Position numbers and translations under genes: made by a program
NCBI GenBank assembly: GCA_030594645.1
Contig: JAUVEU010000002.1
Coordinates: 1-64,000, forward strand
Length of the DNA stretch: 64,000 bases
Direction: 5' to 3'
Origin: Candidatus Aegiribacteria sp.
GTDB lineage: Bacteria; Fermentibacterota; Fermentibacteria; Fermentibacterales; JCC-6
The notes under the pieces: model-generated
Databases searched by the model: none
What the model was told of the DNA's origin: nothing
The model's input: the letters and a program-made list of their open reading frames with translations, nothing else
Shown: in pieces, positions 7,881 through 17,225 of the stretch
How the letters are laid out: every line of letters starts with the position of its first letter
How positions within the stretch are numbered: position 1 is the first letter of the stretch

Positions 7881-8651
7881 CTACTCGGTTCTTAGGATAA
7901 GGTGGTAGCCGAAAGGCGTCTCGACTATTCCTGACATTTCTCCCGGTTCAATACTGAATGCAGCTTCCTCGAACGCGGGATCCATTACATTTCTGCTGAA
8001 GGGACCAAGATCACCGCCGACCTGAGATGATGGGCAGTCGGAATACTCTCCTGCAGCTTCTTCGAATGTTAATTCATTATCGGATAATTCGCTCTCAATG
8101 TTCTCTATAAGTTCAAGAGCTTCATCCTGAGTTCTGGTGGCACTGCTTCTTGATGCGCCTTCGTAAGCTATCAGTATATGGCTTGCCTGAACTGTCTCCT
8201 GTCTGAGTACGATATGGAAACCGTAAGAGGTTTCAAACACCTGAGATATCTCACCTGGTTCAAGAGCAAAAGCCACCTCTTCAAATTCAGGAACCATGGC
8301 TCCTCTTGGGAATGCTCCAAGTGAGCCGCCCTGCTGGGAAGACGGACAGGAGGAGTTATTTGCTGCGGCATCCCCGAAAGTAATAAGACCGCTGGAAATA
8401 CTGTCAGATACAGTCTCAAGTTCAGCTCTGGCTTCTTCCCTGTCCATGGCGTCTGCAGGTGCATTCTGCGCGCCCTGGAAAGGAATGAGTATATGGCTGG
8501 CATAAATCAATTCAGGCTGTTCTGCCGGCATTTCTTCTACTGTCTCCACTGTTTCTATCACCTCAGCGGCTGTTTCATCTGAAGTTTCACCGCAGGACGC
8601 GGTCAGCACCATAATCATTATCACCGGGTACAGCAGCATTCCTTTTCTCAT
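7881..8651 (-). CDS. Lipoprotein with two PpiC parvulin domains
   Basis: The protein has 256 aa and a lipoprotein signal peptide with lipobox TASC (Cys20). An acidic linker leads to two tandem parvulin domains at about residues 47-152 and 155-256. Each shows the ASHILI .. FPRGAMVPEFEEVAFALEPGE / FSRNVMDPAFEEAAFSIEPGE .. YGFHIVLR / FGYHLILR pattern. It is probably an envelope-anchored folding chaperone. The duplication is internal, and both repeats resemble the single-domain paralogue at 4029-4508. It lies 11 bp downstream of ackA in the same orientation. Confidence 0.85.
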   Translation of the reverse strand: MRKGMLLYPVIMIMVLTASCGETSDETAAEVIETVETVEEMPAEQPELIYASHILIPFQGAQNAPADAMDREEARAELETVSDSISSGLITFGDAAANNSSCPSSQQGGSLGAFPRGAMVPEFEEVAFALEPGEISQVFETSYGFHIVLRQETVQASHILIAYEGASRSSATRTQDEALELIENIESELSDNELTFEEAAGEYSDCPSSQVGGDLGPFSRNVMDPAFEEAAFSIEPGEMSGIVETPFGYHLILRTE

Positions 8652-8662
8652 AGTATCCTCCG

Positions 8663-9859
8663 TTATTTAGAATTGGTAAGCCAGAGTGTTTCTCTGGCGA
8701 TCATGAGTTCTTCATTTGTGGGAATGACCAGCACTTTCACTCTGCTTCCGTTCGCGGTGATATCACGCTGCTCACCCTTGAAATCATTCTTTGCAGGATC
8801 CACTCGAACGCCGAGAACCTCAAGACCCCGGCAAATACGTTCACGCATCTGGGGGCCGTTCTCCCCTACTCCCGCAGTGAATACGATCGCATCCAGCGCT
8901 CCCATAGTAACCGCATAAGCGCCAATGTACTTCCTTACGCTGGAAGCAAATAGTTCAAGTGCAAGTTCCGCTCTTTCATTTCCATCTTCTGCTGCGTCCT
9001 CAACATCCCGCTGGTCGCTCGAGATACCTGATATTCCCAGAACCCCACTCTTTTTATAGACCATATCCTTCAATTCAGATATGGAAATACCATGATTCTG
9101 AACAAGATCGATTAAAACTGCGGAATCAACATCTCCTGATCTGGTTCCCATCACTACACCGCATGCGGTTCCGTAACCAAGGCTTGTATCAAAGCTTTTT
9201 CCATGCTTCACAGCGGTGAGGCTGCTTCCGTTGCCGAGGTGGCAGGTAACGATACAGAGATCTTCAATCGGTCTCCCGATCATGTCCGCTGCTACATGGG
9301 CAACATACTGGTGGCTTGGTCCGTGAAAACCGAACCTTCTCATGCGATTCTCTTCGAATACACTGTATGGAAGAGGATATATGTACGATACAGGAGGCAT
9401 AGTCTGGTGAAATGCAGTATCGAATACAGCAACATTAGGTATGCCTGGAAGTGTCTCCATGGCTGCTCTGATTCCCTGAAGGTTGGGGGGATTGTGAAGG
9501 GGCGCCATAACACTGCACTCCTCAATGCCTCTGATAACCTCATCGTTTATCAGCACAGAGGATGTGAACCGTTCTCCGCCATGTACTACTCTGTGACCGA
9601 TAGCACGGATCTCCTTGAGGGATTCGATTGCGCCGTAATCTTCATGTATAAGAGCGTCAAGAACGAATGCAAGACCTGTTCTGTGGTCTGGAACGGGCTC
9701 CTCAATAACAATCTTCTTATCCTTCGTCTTATACTTGATTCGACCCTCAGCAAGCCCTATCCTCTCTATAAGCCCTTCTGCAAGCATAGATTCCGTCTTC
9801 ATTGACAGGAGTTTGAATTTAATGGATGAGCTTCCGCTGTTGATCACAAGTATCTTCAC
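8663..9859 (-). CDS. ackA: Acetate kinase
   Basis: This 398-aa enzyme makes ATP from acetyl phosphate and ADP, releasing acetate. It has the N-terminal INSGSSSIKFKL phosphate-binding motif, HRVVHGGE, the FDTAFHQTMP segment, FHGPSHQYVA with the essential His, CHLGNGSS, and the C-terminal FTAGVGENGP adenosine motif. Length and residues are standard for the family. No phosphotransacetylase gene is in the window. It supports an acetate-producing fermentative energy metabolism. Confidence 0.97.
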   Translation of the reverse strand: MKILVINSGSSSIKFKLLSMKTESMLAEGLIERIGLAEGRIKYKTKDKKIVIEEPVPDHRTGLAFVLDALIHEDYGAIESLKEIRAIGHRVVHGGERFTSSVLINDEVIRGIEECSVMAPLHNPPNLQGIRAAMETLPGIPNVAVFDTAFHQTMPPVSYIYPLPYSVFEENRMRRFGFHGPSHQYVAHVAADMIGRPIEDLCIVTCHLGNGSSLTAVKHGKSFDTSLGYGTACGVVMGTRSGDVDSAVLIDLVQNHGISISELKDMVYKKSGVLGISGISSDQRDVEDAAEDGNERAELALELFASSVRKYIGAYAVTMGALDAIVFTAGVGENGPQMRERICRGLEVLGVRVDPAKNDFKGEQRDITANGSRVKVLVIPTNEELMIARETLWLTNSK

Positions 9860-9968
9860 GCAGACCTCCGTATATTTTTTGCAGGAATCATGTTAATGTA
9901 ATCAGGAACAAAGCCAGTAGCACCCTGGGAAAACGTAAGCCCGAAAATAGCGGTTTTGCAGGTTTAAA

Positions 9969-11420
9969 TCAAGCGCTTTCAACTTTCTCTCTGTTAATCT
10001 CCACCTGAAGAAGCGCAAGCAGGTACATCCAGATTATTGTATAGCGGTAATTAGTCAATACTGAGGCAAATCCCGATGCGAATAAAAGCATGATCAGCGC
10101 ACAGAAAATCCCCAGAGCTGTTCCCGCTCTTTTACTGTCAGCTGTTCTGAAAAAGAGCTTTGCCGCTCTGATAACAGCATTCAGAAATATTGAAAGAAGT
10201 ACTACTACTCCTGTAATACCCATTGCAAGCGCTGTTTGAAAGTAAGAACTGTCTACAGAGAACAGAGTCCTTACTTCTCCTATTTCAGGCTTGAAATAGG
10301 TAATCGTTGATCCGAAACCTCTGCCCATCAACATGTACGAGCCACTGATTCTTTCTATTACGGCACCCCAGGAAATCAGTCTTGAAAGTACAGAAACATC
10401 GGTCAGATAGTTACCGGACTCATTACCGGTTCGCTGGGCTATATCGGCTGCTGAAAGAATCCCCATCGCGGATATGGAAAATACGATCAGAATAACGAAA
10501 CCGGCCAGTACCGTTAGTGAGACTATCATCCGTTTGCCAAGAGGGATATTATCTCTCTTTCTGAACAGATTGAGAATCCAGGCCGAAGCAAGGGCGAGAA
10601 GCACACCGCCCCATAATCCTCTTGTCTGGGAGAGGATAAGAGCTGTACCCATAAAAAGCATCGCGGGCAGAATAAGAATGATCGGGGGGCGCGTCTTCCA
10701 TGATTTCCAGAGTTTACCTGTGAAAAGCAACAGTACTACCCCAAATGCATTAGGTTGTCTTGTTCCTATTCTGAGACCCGTTTCGTCTCTATAGTATACT
10801 CCCTCACCTGAACCGAATACCCCCTTGATCACAAAAATAAATCCGCCAATAGTAGCTGATGTCAGAAGCACCCGCCAGGCAAGTTCCCTGGCTTTATCAT
10901 CAGATAGAACCCACAATAATGGGAAGTAAAGGAAATAAGCTCCAAAGGTTTTTATATGAATACCGATGAATGCAGGTGTGTTGCCGGCAGAATACCCTCT
11001 GAATGCGGCAATTACGATAAGAAATACGAATATGGAAATAAGATATCCCTGTGGACCTGCCTTTATTCCCCTCATGGATCTGTCAGGAAGGGATATGAGC
11101 CATAGCCATAGAAACCAGATAGTAAGAAGATCATCCACCCTTAAGTTAATGAATCCAAGGTACAGCTGAGTAGCGCTGAGCTGAGTGACCGTCAGGATGA
11201 TCTGGAGTCCTACTATGAATGAGAAAACCCTTATCGGTGATCCCGCAAGGAGGAACAGAATGCCGGGAATAACAAGTATCGCGACTCCAATAAAAAACTT
11301 GCCGTAAATCATCGAAGCGATCATTACGAGACCAATGATGATCAATCCTGCAGCAGTTATTCTGGAAGTCAGTTTTTGTGTATTTGATCCTGACAGTTCC
11401 ATTAAATCGGGAATACTCAA
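9969..11420 (-). CDS. O-antigen ligase/polymerase-like membrane protein
   Basis: This 483-aa integral membrane protein has about ten or more hydrophobic segments. A hydrophilic loop at about residues 350-410 contains RLISWGAVIERISGSYMLMGRGFGS, a layout typical of the Wzy_C/O-antigen ligase superfamily. In that family an Arg-rich periplasmic loop handles undecaprenyl-linked glycans. The TQTRGLWGG-like region (SQTRGLWGGVLLAL, about 265-280) also fits the family. It may ligate or polymerise surface glycans or O-glycosylate proteins. It stands without other glycan genes next to it. Confidence 0.75.
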   Translation of the reverse strand: MSIPDLMELSGSNTQKLTSRITAAGLIIIGLVMIASMIYGKFFIGVAILVIPGILFLLAGSPIRVFSFIVGLQIILTVTQLSATQLYLGFINLRVDDLLTIWFLWLWLISLPDRSMRGIKAGPQGYLISIFVFLIVIAAFRGYSAGNTPAFIGIHIKTFGAYFLYFPLLWVLSDDKARELAWRVLLTSATIGGFIFVIKGVFGSGEGVYYRDETGLRIGTRQPNAFGVVLLLFTGKLWKSWKTRPPIILILPAMLFMGTALILSQTRGLWGGVLLALASAWILNLFRKRDNIPLGKRMIVSLTVLAGFVILIVFSISAMGILSAADIAQRTGNESGNYLTDVSVLSRLISWGAVIERISGSYMLMGRGFGSTITYFKPEIGEVRTLFSVDSSYFQTALAMGITGVVVLLSIFLNAVIRAAKLFFRTADSKRAGTALGIFCALIMLLFASGFASVLTNYRYTIIWMYLLALLQVEINREKVESA

Positions 11421-11478
11421 TTCACTTTCTCCTGTTTCCTCACCACATCAGCCACCACTTGCGCATCTCTTACCCGAA

Positions 11479-13863
11479 CTATCCATTCTCAGCGGATGAT
11501 CCATTGGATACAAAACTGCCGGTATGATCTGAACATGATAACATAAGAAGGGTCATATCATCATTCGCCGGAACCTGATCACGGTATGTTTCAAGCGTGT
11601 CAAGAAGTTTCTCAAGAATAGCGGATGATCCGGAGGATTCTTGCTCCGCCACGAAATCGGCAAGTCTTACAACTCCGAACTCCTCTTCATCGTTCACGTT
11701 CATACTCTCGGTGATGCCATCTGTATAGAGAAGAAGCCTGTTTTTGTCAGAAAGACGGGTTGTTGCGGTTTGGTACCCGGCATCCTCCATGACACCAAGA
11801 ACAAGCCCGCCTTCCGCAAGTTTCTCAACCGTTCCGTCACGATTGATGAGAAGAGGAGGATCATGTCCGGCGCAGCAGTAGCTGAGAGTTCCCTCTACAG
11901 GGTCCAGAACACCGTAGAAAAACGTTATGAATTTATCATCAGGCATTCTGCTGCTCATCAACCGATTCAATCTCTCTACAACACCTCCTGCGTTCGCGCC
12001 CATTCCTGGAGCAACCGCATGAAGAGCAGACTGCAGCGCAGCCATGAGAAGGGCAGCGGCAGTACCTTTTCCGGACACGTCAGCTATGGCAATTCCGCAA
12101 AGATTATCGGGCAGTTTTATTACATCGTAGTAATCACCACCAACCTGCTGGCTCTGGACGCTGATACCGGCAATGTCAAAACCCGGAATTGAGGGAATAT
12201 CTCCTGGAAGAAGTTCCTCCTGGATCGATCTGGCAATTGCCAGTTCTTCCTGATACCTTTGTCGTTCGAGTTCAGTTTCCATAAGCCTGGCGTTCTCTAT
12301 TGCCGCAGCAATCTGGCGGGCAAATGTTTCAAAAAGACCACTGGATTCGTTCATGAAACCGAACTGATGATTCGTGGACGCATAAAGTATACCTACAGTT
12401 TGTTTTCTGACTTTAAGAAGAGCAGCAAGAAGCGAGCCTGGAGAATATGATTTCTTTCCGGCAATCCTGGAGAGTGAACTTGACGGATATCTGTTCAGTA
12501 GAAGTGTACCTCCAGACTCCTCAAGCTGATTGCGTACTTCTGAATGCCATTCATCCGGAAATATGAATTTTTCTTTACGGGAATGGGGAGTTTTCCAGCG
12601 GCTGAATATACCGTCGTCCAGTTTAACAGCCCAGCAGGTATCGGCTCCTGAAAGTCTTCTGCCAAGTGTTGTTGAAGATGATACGATTTTTTCTTCATCA
12701 AAAGTTGAATAGATGGATTGTCCCAATCCATCCAGTGTTCTCAGTTGATCAAGCTTTCTGTCAACAAGCCTTGCGGAAGGAAGGAAAAACAGAATTGACA
12801 GAGCCGCTAAAGCACTGAAAATCAGCAGGATTGTGAATACACTTCCAACAAGAGTACCCAGAGCAAGCGATGAAAAGGTCAGTCTGCCCGAGAAATACAT
12901 CTGCAGTACGGACTGCGCAAGCACAAGCACAACGATTGAACCTGAAAGAGCGAGATATTTCCGCCACCTGTTCAGGTAGTGTATCCATTTTGTTCTGAAT
13001 CCGTTAAGAATGGAAAATATCATGAGAAGTACGTAAAATGGACTGATCGACAGGAGAATGTCCGCGTTGCCAAACCCGGAAACAGCCCGCTGCATCAGCT
13101 GTTCAAAACCGAATGAAACATACAGAATGCGAAGAAGCAATGTTATCAATAAAACGCGGAACCAGAAAAGGGTTCCCTTGCGTCTTTCAACAAGAACAAG
13201 ATATTTCAAACATATCAACAATGCGATTGAAGCTGTGACTGCGGCTATCAACGCTATGAGCCGTAGGAAACCTCCGGATGCATCTGCTGCTCCATCGCTG
13301 AACAGTATGGAATCCTCCCTGGTAACATTCGATCCGGAGTAGACTGTTCTGATAAGGATTTCAGCTGTAGCAGAAGTTACGTTCCCGACAGCTCCGAGAG
13401 TTCTGCCGATTGTTCCCGTTCCACTGAACAGACCAGCGTTTCTTATAGCCTCACCGCTGGATAAGGCCAGTCTGTTAATAGACTTCTGTATCTCCGGATT
13501 TGATGAAAAGACAGAGCTGTCAGAGAGCTGCAAGTGCTGATCAACTGTCTTTTCCGGAAAAGACTCCTCTGTATCCTGAAGGCTGATTGATTCCTCATCA
13601 AGAGAAGGTGTAATGAATAGCGCAAGAGCGAAAACGGAAGCAACAAGCAGAATCGTAAGTCCGAGCACATTGGTCAGCTGAAGTCTCAAAATGAAGCGCT
13701 TAAGAAGAATATATAGAAATAGCAAGCCAAGACAGGCAGCAGCTTCGGACAGGCTGAAGCTGCCCGGAGATGACTTCAGAAAATACAGGGGGAGAAACAG
13801 AAGCAGAGCCAGGACAGCAACAATCAGTTTCCCCGGTACTCCTTTACATCGCATCAATAACAT
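11479..13863 (-). CDS. Membrane GAF-PP2C (RsbU/SpoIIE-type) serine phosphatase
   Basis: This 794-aa protein begins with several transmembrane segments and a periplasmic or extracytoplasmic region (residues 1-370). A GAF-like sensor region follows (about 385-540), then a short coiled linker ending RSIQEELLPGDIP. The C-terminal PP2C-type phosphatase domain (about 555-780) has metal-binding motifs QQVGGDYYDV, IADVSGKGTAAAL and LLYTDGITES. RsbU-like phosphatases dephosphorylate anti-sigma-factor antagonists and so drive partner-switching stress responses. No RsbV/RsbW-like gene is beside it, so its target is unknown. It lies immediately downstream of hisS. Confidence 0.85.
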   Translation of the reverse strand: MLLMRCKGVPGKLIVAVLALLLFLPLYFLKSSPGSFSLSEAAACLGLLFLYILLKRFILRLQLTNVLGLTILLVASVFALALFITPSLDEESISLQDTEESFPEKTVDQHLQLSDSSVFSSNPEIQKSINRLALSSGEAIRNAGLFSGTGTIGRTLGAVGNVTSATAEILIRTVYSGSNVTREDSILFSDGAADASGGFLRLIALIAAVTASIALLICLKYLVLVERRKGTLFWFRVLLITLLLRILYVSFGFEQLMQRAVSGFGNADILLSISPFYVLLMIFSILNGFRTKWIHYLNRWRKYLALSGSIVVLVLAQSVLQMYFSGRLTFSSLALGTLVGSVFTILLIFSALAALSILFFLPSARLVDRKLDQLRTLDGLGQSIYSTFDEEKIVSSSTTLGRRLSGADTCWAVKLDDGIFSRWKTPHSRKEKFIFPDEWHSEVRNQLEESGGTLLLNRYPSSSLSRIAGKKSYSPGSLLAALLKVRKQTVGILYASTNHQFGFMNESSGLFETFARQIAAAIENARLMETELERQRYQEELAIARSIQEELLPGDIPSIPGFDIAGISVQSQQVGGDYYDVIKLPDNLCGIAIADVSGKGTAAALLMAALQSALHAVAPGMGANAGGVVERLNRLMSSRMPDDKFITFFYGVLDPVEGTLSYCCAGHDPPLLINRDGTVEKLAEGGLVLGVMEDAGYQTATTRLSDKNRLLLYTDGITESMNVNDEEEFGVVRLADFVAEQESSGSSAILEKLLDTLETYRDQVPANDDMTLLMLSCSDHTGSFVSNGSSAENG

Positions 13864-13883
13864 CCCGCATATGCGTTTCTATC

Positions 13884-15188
13884 TCAGTTTCCCATCATAG
13901 AAAGAGCTTCCCGGATATGAGGAATATCGATTTCCATACTCTCTCCGGTATTCATATCCCGAATTGTGACATTTCCCGAATCGATCTCGTCCGGACCGAT
14001 AGCAACAACATATCTGATCGCTTTTCTGTCAGCGATTTTGAATTGCTTTGACAGATTCTTGCGGCTTATATCCATCTCTACTGATATATCAGCATCACGC
14101 AGGCGTTCGGCAAGATTCAGAGCGAACTCTCTCTGTTCATCGGCGCAGACAGCAAGAAAAACATCCGCAGGATGTGAGAGAGCCAGGTTATCAGGAATCA
14201 GACCGTATGTCTGAAGAAACAGTTTCAGGGTAAGAATACCCAGACCGAATCCCACTCCGGATACATTCTGTTTGCTGAACAGTCCTACAAGATTGTCATA
14301 TCTTCCTCCACCGCATATGGATCTTCTGTTCTCACCGCCTTTGTCCAAAACCTCGAACACGATACCGGTATAGTAATCAAGCCCTCTTACAACCCCTGCT
14401 TCAAAAGACGCTGAATCAACGCCGGCTCCTTCAAGCATGCCGCTGAACTTCACAAGCTCTGAATAAGCAGGATCTTCAGCCATAAGTTTGCTGAGCCATG
14501 GTGAATCCAGTGTTCCACAGGAGGCGAATTTTATCAGTGACTCAGCTTTTGAGCTGTCCGCAATTTCATCTTGAAGCCACTTCTCCCACTTTTCGGGCGG
14601 CATTTTGTCCTTCTTATCAATAATCGCAAAGGCTTTCTGCATTTCAAGCGGAGTAAACCCGGATTTTATAAGAACTCCTGATGCAAGTTTTCTGCTGGAA
14701 TACCTTATCGCATACTGCTCTGGGACAGCAGAAAACCCGTCCATGATTCTCTGCAGGACAAGAAATATCTCCAGTTCAGCTTCAAGGCTATCAGCTCCAA
14801 GAATATCAAGATTGAACTGCAGGAACTCGCGGGCTCTCCCCCGCTGAGTGTTCTCATAACGATAACAGAGTGGAAAAGACATCCATTTGACCGGAAAGAT
14901 AAGTTCTCCCGCAGCAGCCACCATTCTGGCAGTGGAAGGAGTCAGTTCCGGTCTCATAATAAGGTTTCTGCCGCCTTTGTCTGTAAAATTGTAGCTCTGA
15001 TCCTTTGCCAGTTCACTTCCTGATTTAGCAAGGAACAGATCAAGCGGTTCAAGAACCGGTGCTTCGTAGGCCTCGAACCCGTAAGCTGATCCGGCTTTTG
15101 ACAGCTGACCGATAATGTAATCCTCTACCCTCTTCTCCTCCGGGAACAGCTCGCGCATCCCCTTGAGAGGCTTTCTGCTCAGTGCCAT
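13884..15188 (-). CDS. hisS: Histidyl-tRNA synthetase
   Basis: This class II synthetase of 434 aa charges tRNA-His. Visible motifs are motif 2 (CYRYENTQRGRAREFLQ), the histidine-specific signatures VVRGLDYYTGIVFE and GGGRYDNL, and motif 3 (GVGFGLGI). The C-terminal anticodon-binding domain covers about 335-434. I moved the start from 15275 to the ATG at 15188 because CGGAGGA lies 7 nt upstream and homology begins at MALSRKPLKGMRE. It is divergent from the DOMON lipoprotein gene. Confidence 0.95.
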   Translation of the reverse strand: MALSRKPLKGMRELFPEEKRVEDYIIGQLSKAGSAYGFEAYEAPVLEPLDLFLAKSGSELAKDQSYNFTDKGGRNLIMRPELTPSTARMVAAAGELIFPVKWMSFPLCYRYENTQRGRAREFLQFNLDILGADSLEAELEIFLVLQRIMDGFSAVPEQYAIRYSSRKLASGVLIKSGFTPLEMQKAFAIIDKKDKMPPEKWEKWLQDEIADSSKAESLIKFASCGTLDSPWLSKLMAEDPAYSELVKFSGMLEGAGVDSASFEAGVVRGLDYYTGIVFEVLDKGGENRRSICGGGRYDNLVGLFSKQNVSGVGFGLGILTLKLFLQTYGLIPDNLALSHPADVFLAVCADEQREFALNLAERLRDADISVEMDISRKNLSKQFKIADRKAIRYVVAIGPDEIDSGNVTIRDMNTGESMEIDIPHIREALSMMGN

Positions 15189-15232
15189 CAATATCCTCCG
15201 GTTCAGTTCAATACCTTTGCTGTACAATAATC

Positions 15233-15267
15233 GCTGGAAACTCCAATGTCTTATGGTTGTTTCCAGC
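15233..15267. promoter_or_regulatory. Inverted repeat between divergent hisS and DOMON genes
   Basis: Perfect 9-bp arms GCTGGAAAC/GTTTCCAGC with 17 nt between them lie in the 134-bp divergent intergenic region. It could be an operator or part of the hisS leader. Nothing in the sequence identifies the regulator. Confidence 0.45.
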
Positions 15268-15322
15268 AGTTGCATGGTGTAGTATTTTAGCTGTGTTAAG
15301 AATTATGAACGGGAGGATGAAT

Positions 15323-15856
15323 ATGTTCAATCTAAAGTATGTGCTGTTTTCTGTTTTAGTAATCCTGATTCTTGTTACCGGATGTGATGAAAACCCGTTT
15401 GATCCAAACAGCTGGAACACAACCTCAAAGGATAGCTTTGAACTGAAATGGAGAATCAGCGGCAGCAATCTGGAAGTGGAACTGGAAGGTCCCTCCTCCG
15501 GGTGGGTAGCAGTCGGATTCGGAGGCTCCTATCTCATGCATGACGCGAATATAATTATAGGATATGTGGACGGTTCATCGGTCAGTATACGGGACGATTT
15601 CGGTATTGACAGCAATACTCATGAGTCTGACTCCAACCTGCAGGGCGGCGAACAGAACGTTTCAGATAAATCAGGAAGTGAAAGCTCCGGAAATACCGAA
15701 CTCAGCTTCACAATCCCTCTGGACTCAGGTGATCTCTGGGACGTTGCTCTCTCCGATGGACAGAAATACAACATCGTATTCATCTGCGGGGAAGATGGAG
15801 CGGACGATTACACTTCAGACTACAAAACCATTACAAGCACATCAATTACTCTATAG
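15323..15856 (+). CDS. DOMON-domain lipoprotein
   Basis: This 177-aa protein has a signal peptide with lipobox LVTGC (Cys20) and a beta-sandwich domain of about 130 residues. The domain shows FELKWRISGSNLEVELEG, GWVAVGFGG and HDANIIIGYVDG, the pattern of DOMON heme- or sugar-binding domains. The start at 15323 was chosen because GGGAGG lies 6 nt upstream; the ATG at 15317 abuts the Shine-Dalgarno. DOMON lipoproteins often take part in electron transfer on the cell surface. The next gene, a flavin reductase-like protein 3 bp downstream, fits a redox pairing, but that link is inferred. Confidence 0.75.
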   Translation: MFNLKYVLFSVLVILILVTGCDENPFDPNSWNTTSKDSFELKWRISGSNLEVELEGPSSGWVAVGFGGSYLMHDANIIIGYVDGSSVSIRDDFGIDSNTHESDSNLQGGEQNVSDKSGSESSGNTELSFTIPLDSGDLWDVALSDGQKYNIVFICGEDGADDYTSDYKTITSTSITL

Positions 15857-15859
15857 AAT

Positions 15860-16393
15860 ATGGAAATGATTTCTTCTGTCTCTTCCGGTTATCGCGAAAT
15901 CGCTCCTGATGATATAGATGAAAATGTCTTCAGACTGATCTCTGAGGATTGGTTCCTTCTTACGTCAGGTGATCTATCAAATGGATACAACACCATGACA
16001 GCAAGCTGGGGCTCCCTTGGCCAGCTGTGGCATAGGCAAGTAGCCTTCGTTTTCGTCAGACCGCAGCGTTACACATGGAAATTCATGGAGGATAATTCCC
16101 TCTTCAGCATGTGCTTCTTCAAGGAGGAGTTCAGAGAAGCGCTGAAATACTGTGGGTCTCACTCAGGCAGGATGGTAGATAAAGCCCATGAAACAGGATT
16201 AACTCCGTTTGAGCCAGTTCCAGGAACTACAGCATTCAAACAATCGAAACTGATATTTGTTTGCAAAAAACTTTATCAACAGGACATTGATCCAGAGCGA
16301 TTCCTCGAAGAGAAGATCGATTCTCTTTATCCTGAAAAAGGCTATCACCGGATGTATGTTGGAGAGATACGGAAAACACTCATCAAAGAGTAA
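15860..16393 (+). CDS. Flavin reductase-like (FMN-binding split barrel) protein
   Basis: The 177-aa protein resembles flavin reductase/flavoredoxin domain proteins. NTMTASWGSLGQLWHRQ is the typical phosphate-binding stretch, followed by FVRPQRYTWKFME and FSMCFF. These bind FMN in a split beta-barrel and reduce flavin or transfer electrons. It follows the DOMON lipoprotein gene by 3 bp and is likely cotranscribed. It is the last host gene before the left direct repeat and the cassette array. Confidence 0.8.
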   Translation: MEMISSVSSGYREIAPDDIDENVFRLISEDWFLLTSGDLSNGYNTMTASWGSLGQLWHRQVAFVFVRPQRYTWKFMEDNSLFSMCFFKEEFREALKYCGSHSGRMVDKAHETGLTPFEPVPGTTAFKQSKLIFVCKKLYQQDIDPERFLEEKIDSLYPEKGYHRMYVGEIRKTLIKE

Positions 16394-16420
16394 AATACTG
16401 TCGTATTGTCATTCCTAGAC

Positions 16421-16521
16421 TGAAACTAATTGCACAAAGAGTTAATATTCTAAGGACAGCAAATGCAGGATACCACTTACGGCGGTATTGAGACAGGTGC
16501 AAAATCCACTTTCCTATAGGT
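16421..16521 (+). repeat. Left copy of ~101-bp direct repeat flanking the cassette array
   Basis: This segment aligns over its whole length with 22101-22202 (roughly 80 percent identical by eye, one 1-nt gap), and similarity stops abruptly on both sides. Each copy carries AAGGA six bases before an ATG and an 18-codon frame ending in TAG. The two copies bracket the complete cassette array in the same orientation. The wider gap 16394-16742 holds this repeat, a promoter and the first cassette boundary, and otherwise no gene. Confidence 0.8.
16463..16519 (+). CDS. 18-aa mini-ORF in the left direct repeat
   Basis: The frame encodes MQDTTYGGIETGAKSTFL and stops with TAG. AAGGA sits six bases before the ATG. 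The other repeat copy at 22144-22200 has the same length, start, stop and Shine-Dalgarno. Of the nine nucleotide differences inside the frame, four are silent and three more are D/E or I/V exchanges. That looks like past selection on a protein frame. The YGG(I/V)(E/D)TGAK pattern faintly recalls the first strand of RNase H/actin-like folds such as sugar kinases or DEDD transposases, so it may be the remnant start of such a gene. Confidence 0.35.
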   Translation: MQDTTYGGIETGAKSTFL

Positions 16522-16625
16522 ATATTTATCAGATACACTCATATCAATTCTCCTTGTATATATACCCTAATATCTAATTGGATATTACATGTTAATTCTC
16601 TTTTCCGCAACCCCCAACGTAAATC

Positions 16626-16654
16626 TTGACAGTCGTACATATCTGAATGATACT
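16626..16654 (+). promoter_or_regulatory. Pc-like promoter in front of the cassette array
   Basis: TTGACA and GATACT are separated by 17 bp, 70 bp before the first cassette boundary (G|TT at 16724/16725) and reading into the array. Its position matches the cassette promoter of known integrons. The 16522-16724 stretch would be the attI-equivalent region. It also holds a small AATATC/GATATT inverted repeat. Confidence 0.6.
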
Positions 16655-16742
16655 AATAAACAAAAATAGAGTCAGAATAGCAATCAAGCAATCCTGAATG
16701 GAAAGTACATATAGCTAATAATTGTTCGCCAGAAAGAAAAGA

Positions 16743-17225
16743 ATGATAAAAATCGCAATAGCATCTGATCATGCCGGTTACCATCTGAAGAAAGAGCTTA
16801 AGGATCATCTGCAGAACAAGGGATACGAGATAGATGATTTTGGCACACATAGCGACACGCCGGTAGATTATCCCGACTACATCTGTCCAGCTGCTCGAAG
16901 CGTTGCAGACGGAATTCAAAATCTCGGCATTGTACTTGGTGGAAGCGGGAACGGGGAAGCTATGGTCGCCAATAAGATGAATGGCATTAGGTGTGCCCTC
17001 TGCTGGAGTGAGCATAGCGCTCGACTTGCCAAAAAACATAACAACGCAAATATGATCGCTATCGGAGCACGAATGATGAGTGAGCAGGAAGCGATCAAGA
17101 TTGTTGACGCTTGGTTGAACGCTGTATTCGAAGGTGGTCGACACATACAAAGAATAGAAAAGCTCAATCAACTTGGCGAACAAGCGCATGCACCGGATGC
17201 GCTATCGCCCACCGGTGATGCTTAG
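16743..17225 (+). CDS. rpiB: Ribose-5-phosphate isomerase B-like protein (cassette 1)
   Basis: This 160-aa protein interconverts ribose 5-phosphate and ribulose 5-phosphate, or is a related RpiB/LacAB sugar isomerase. It has the N-terminal IASDHAGYHLKKEL block, DFGTHSDTPVDYPDY, and GIVLGGSGNGEAMVANK, where RpiB usually has GSGNG plus a catalytic Cys or Ser nearby. CALCWSEHSARLAKKHNNANMIAIG is also present. The start at 16743 gives the normal RpiB N-terminus. The last ~15 residues (ending APDALSPTGDA) are read from the attC site, so the natural end of the fold is probably near residue 143. The Shine-Dalgarno is weak. Confidence 0.9.
   Translation: MIKIAIASDHAGYHLKKELKDHLQNKGYEIDDFGTHSDTPVDYPDYICPAARSVADGIQNLGIVLGGSGNGEAMVANKMNGIRCALCWSEHSARLAKKHNNANMIAIGARMMSEQEAIKIVDAWLNAVFEGGRHIQRIEKLNQLGEQAHAPDALSPTGDA

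Noticed and set aside
8663-9859. The mini-ORF motif YGGIETGAK as a fragment copied from the ackA of this window
   Set aside because: AckA starts MKILVINSGSSS and shares no extended similarity with the mini-ORF at the DNA level.
16653-17189. Minus-strand 178-aa ORF beside the array as a candidate integrase
   Set aside because: It is a shadow of rpiB and has none of the RHRY residues of tyrosine recombinases.
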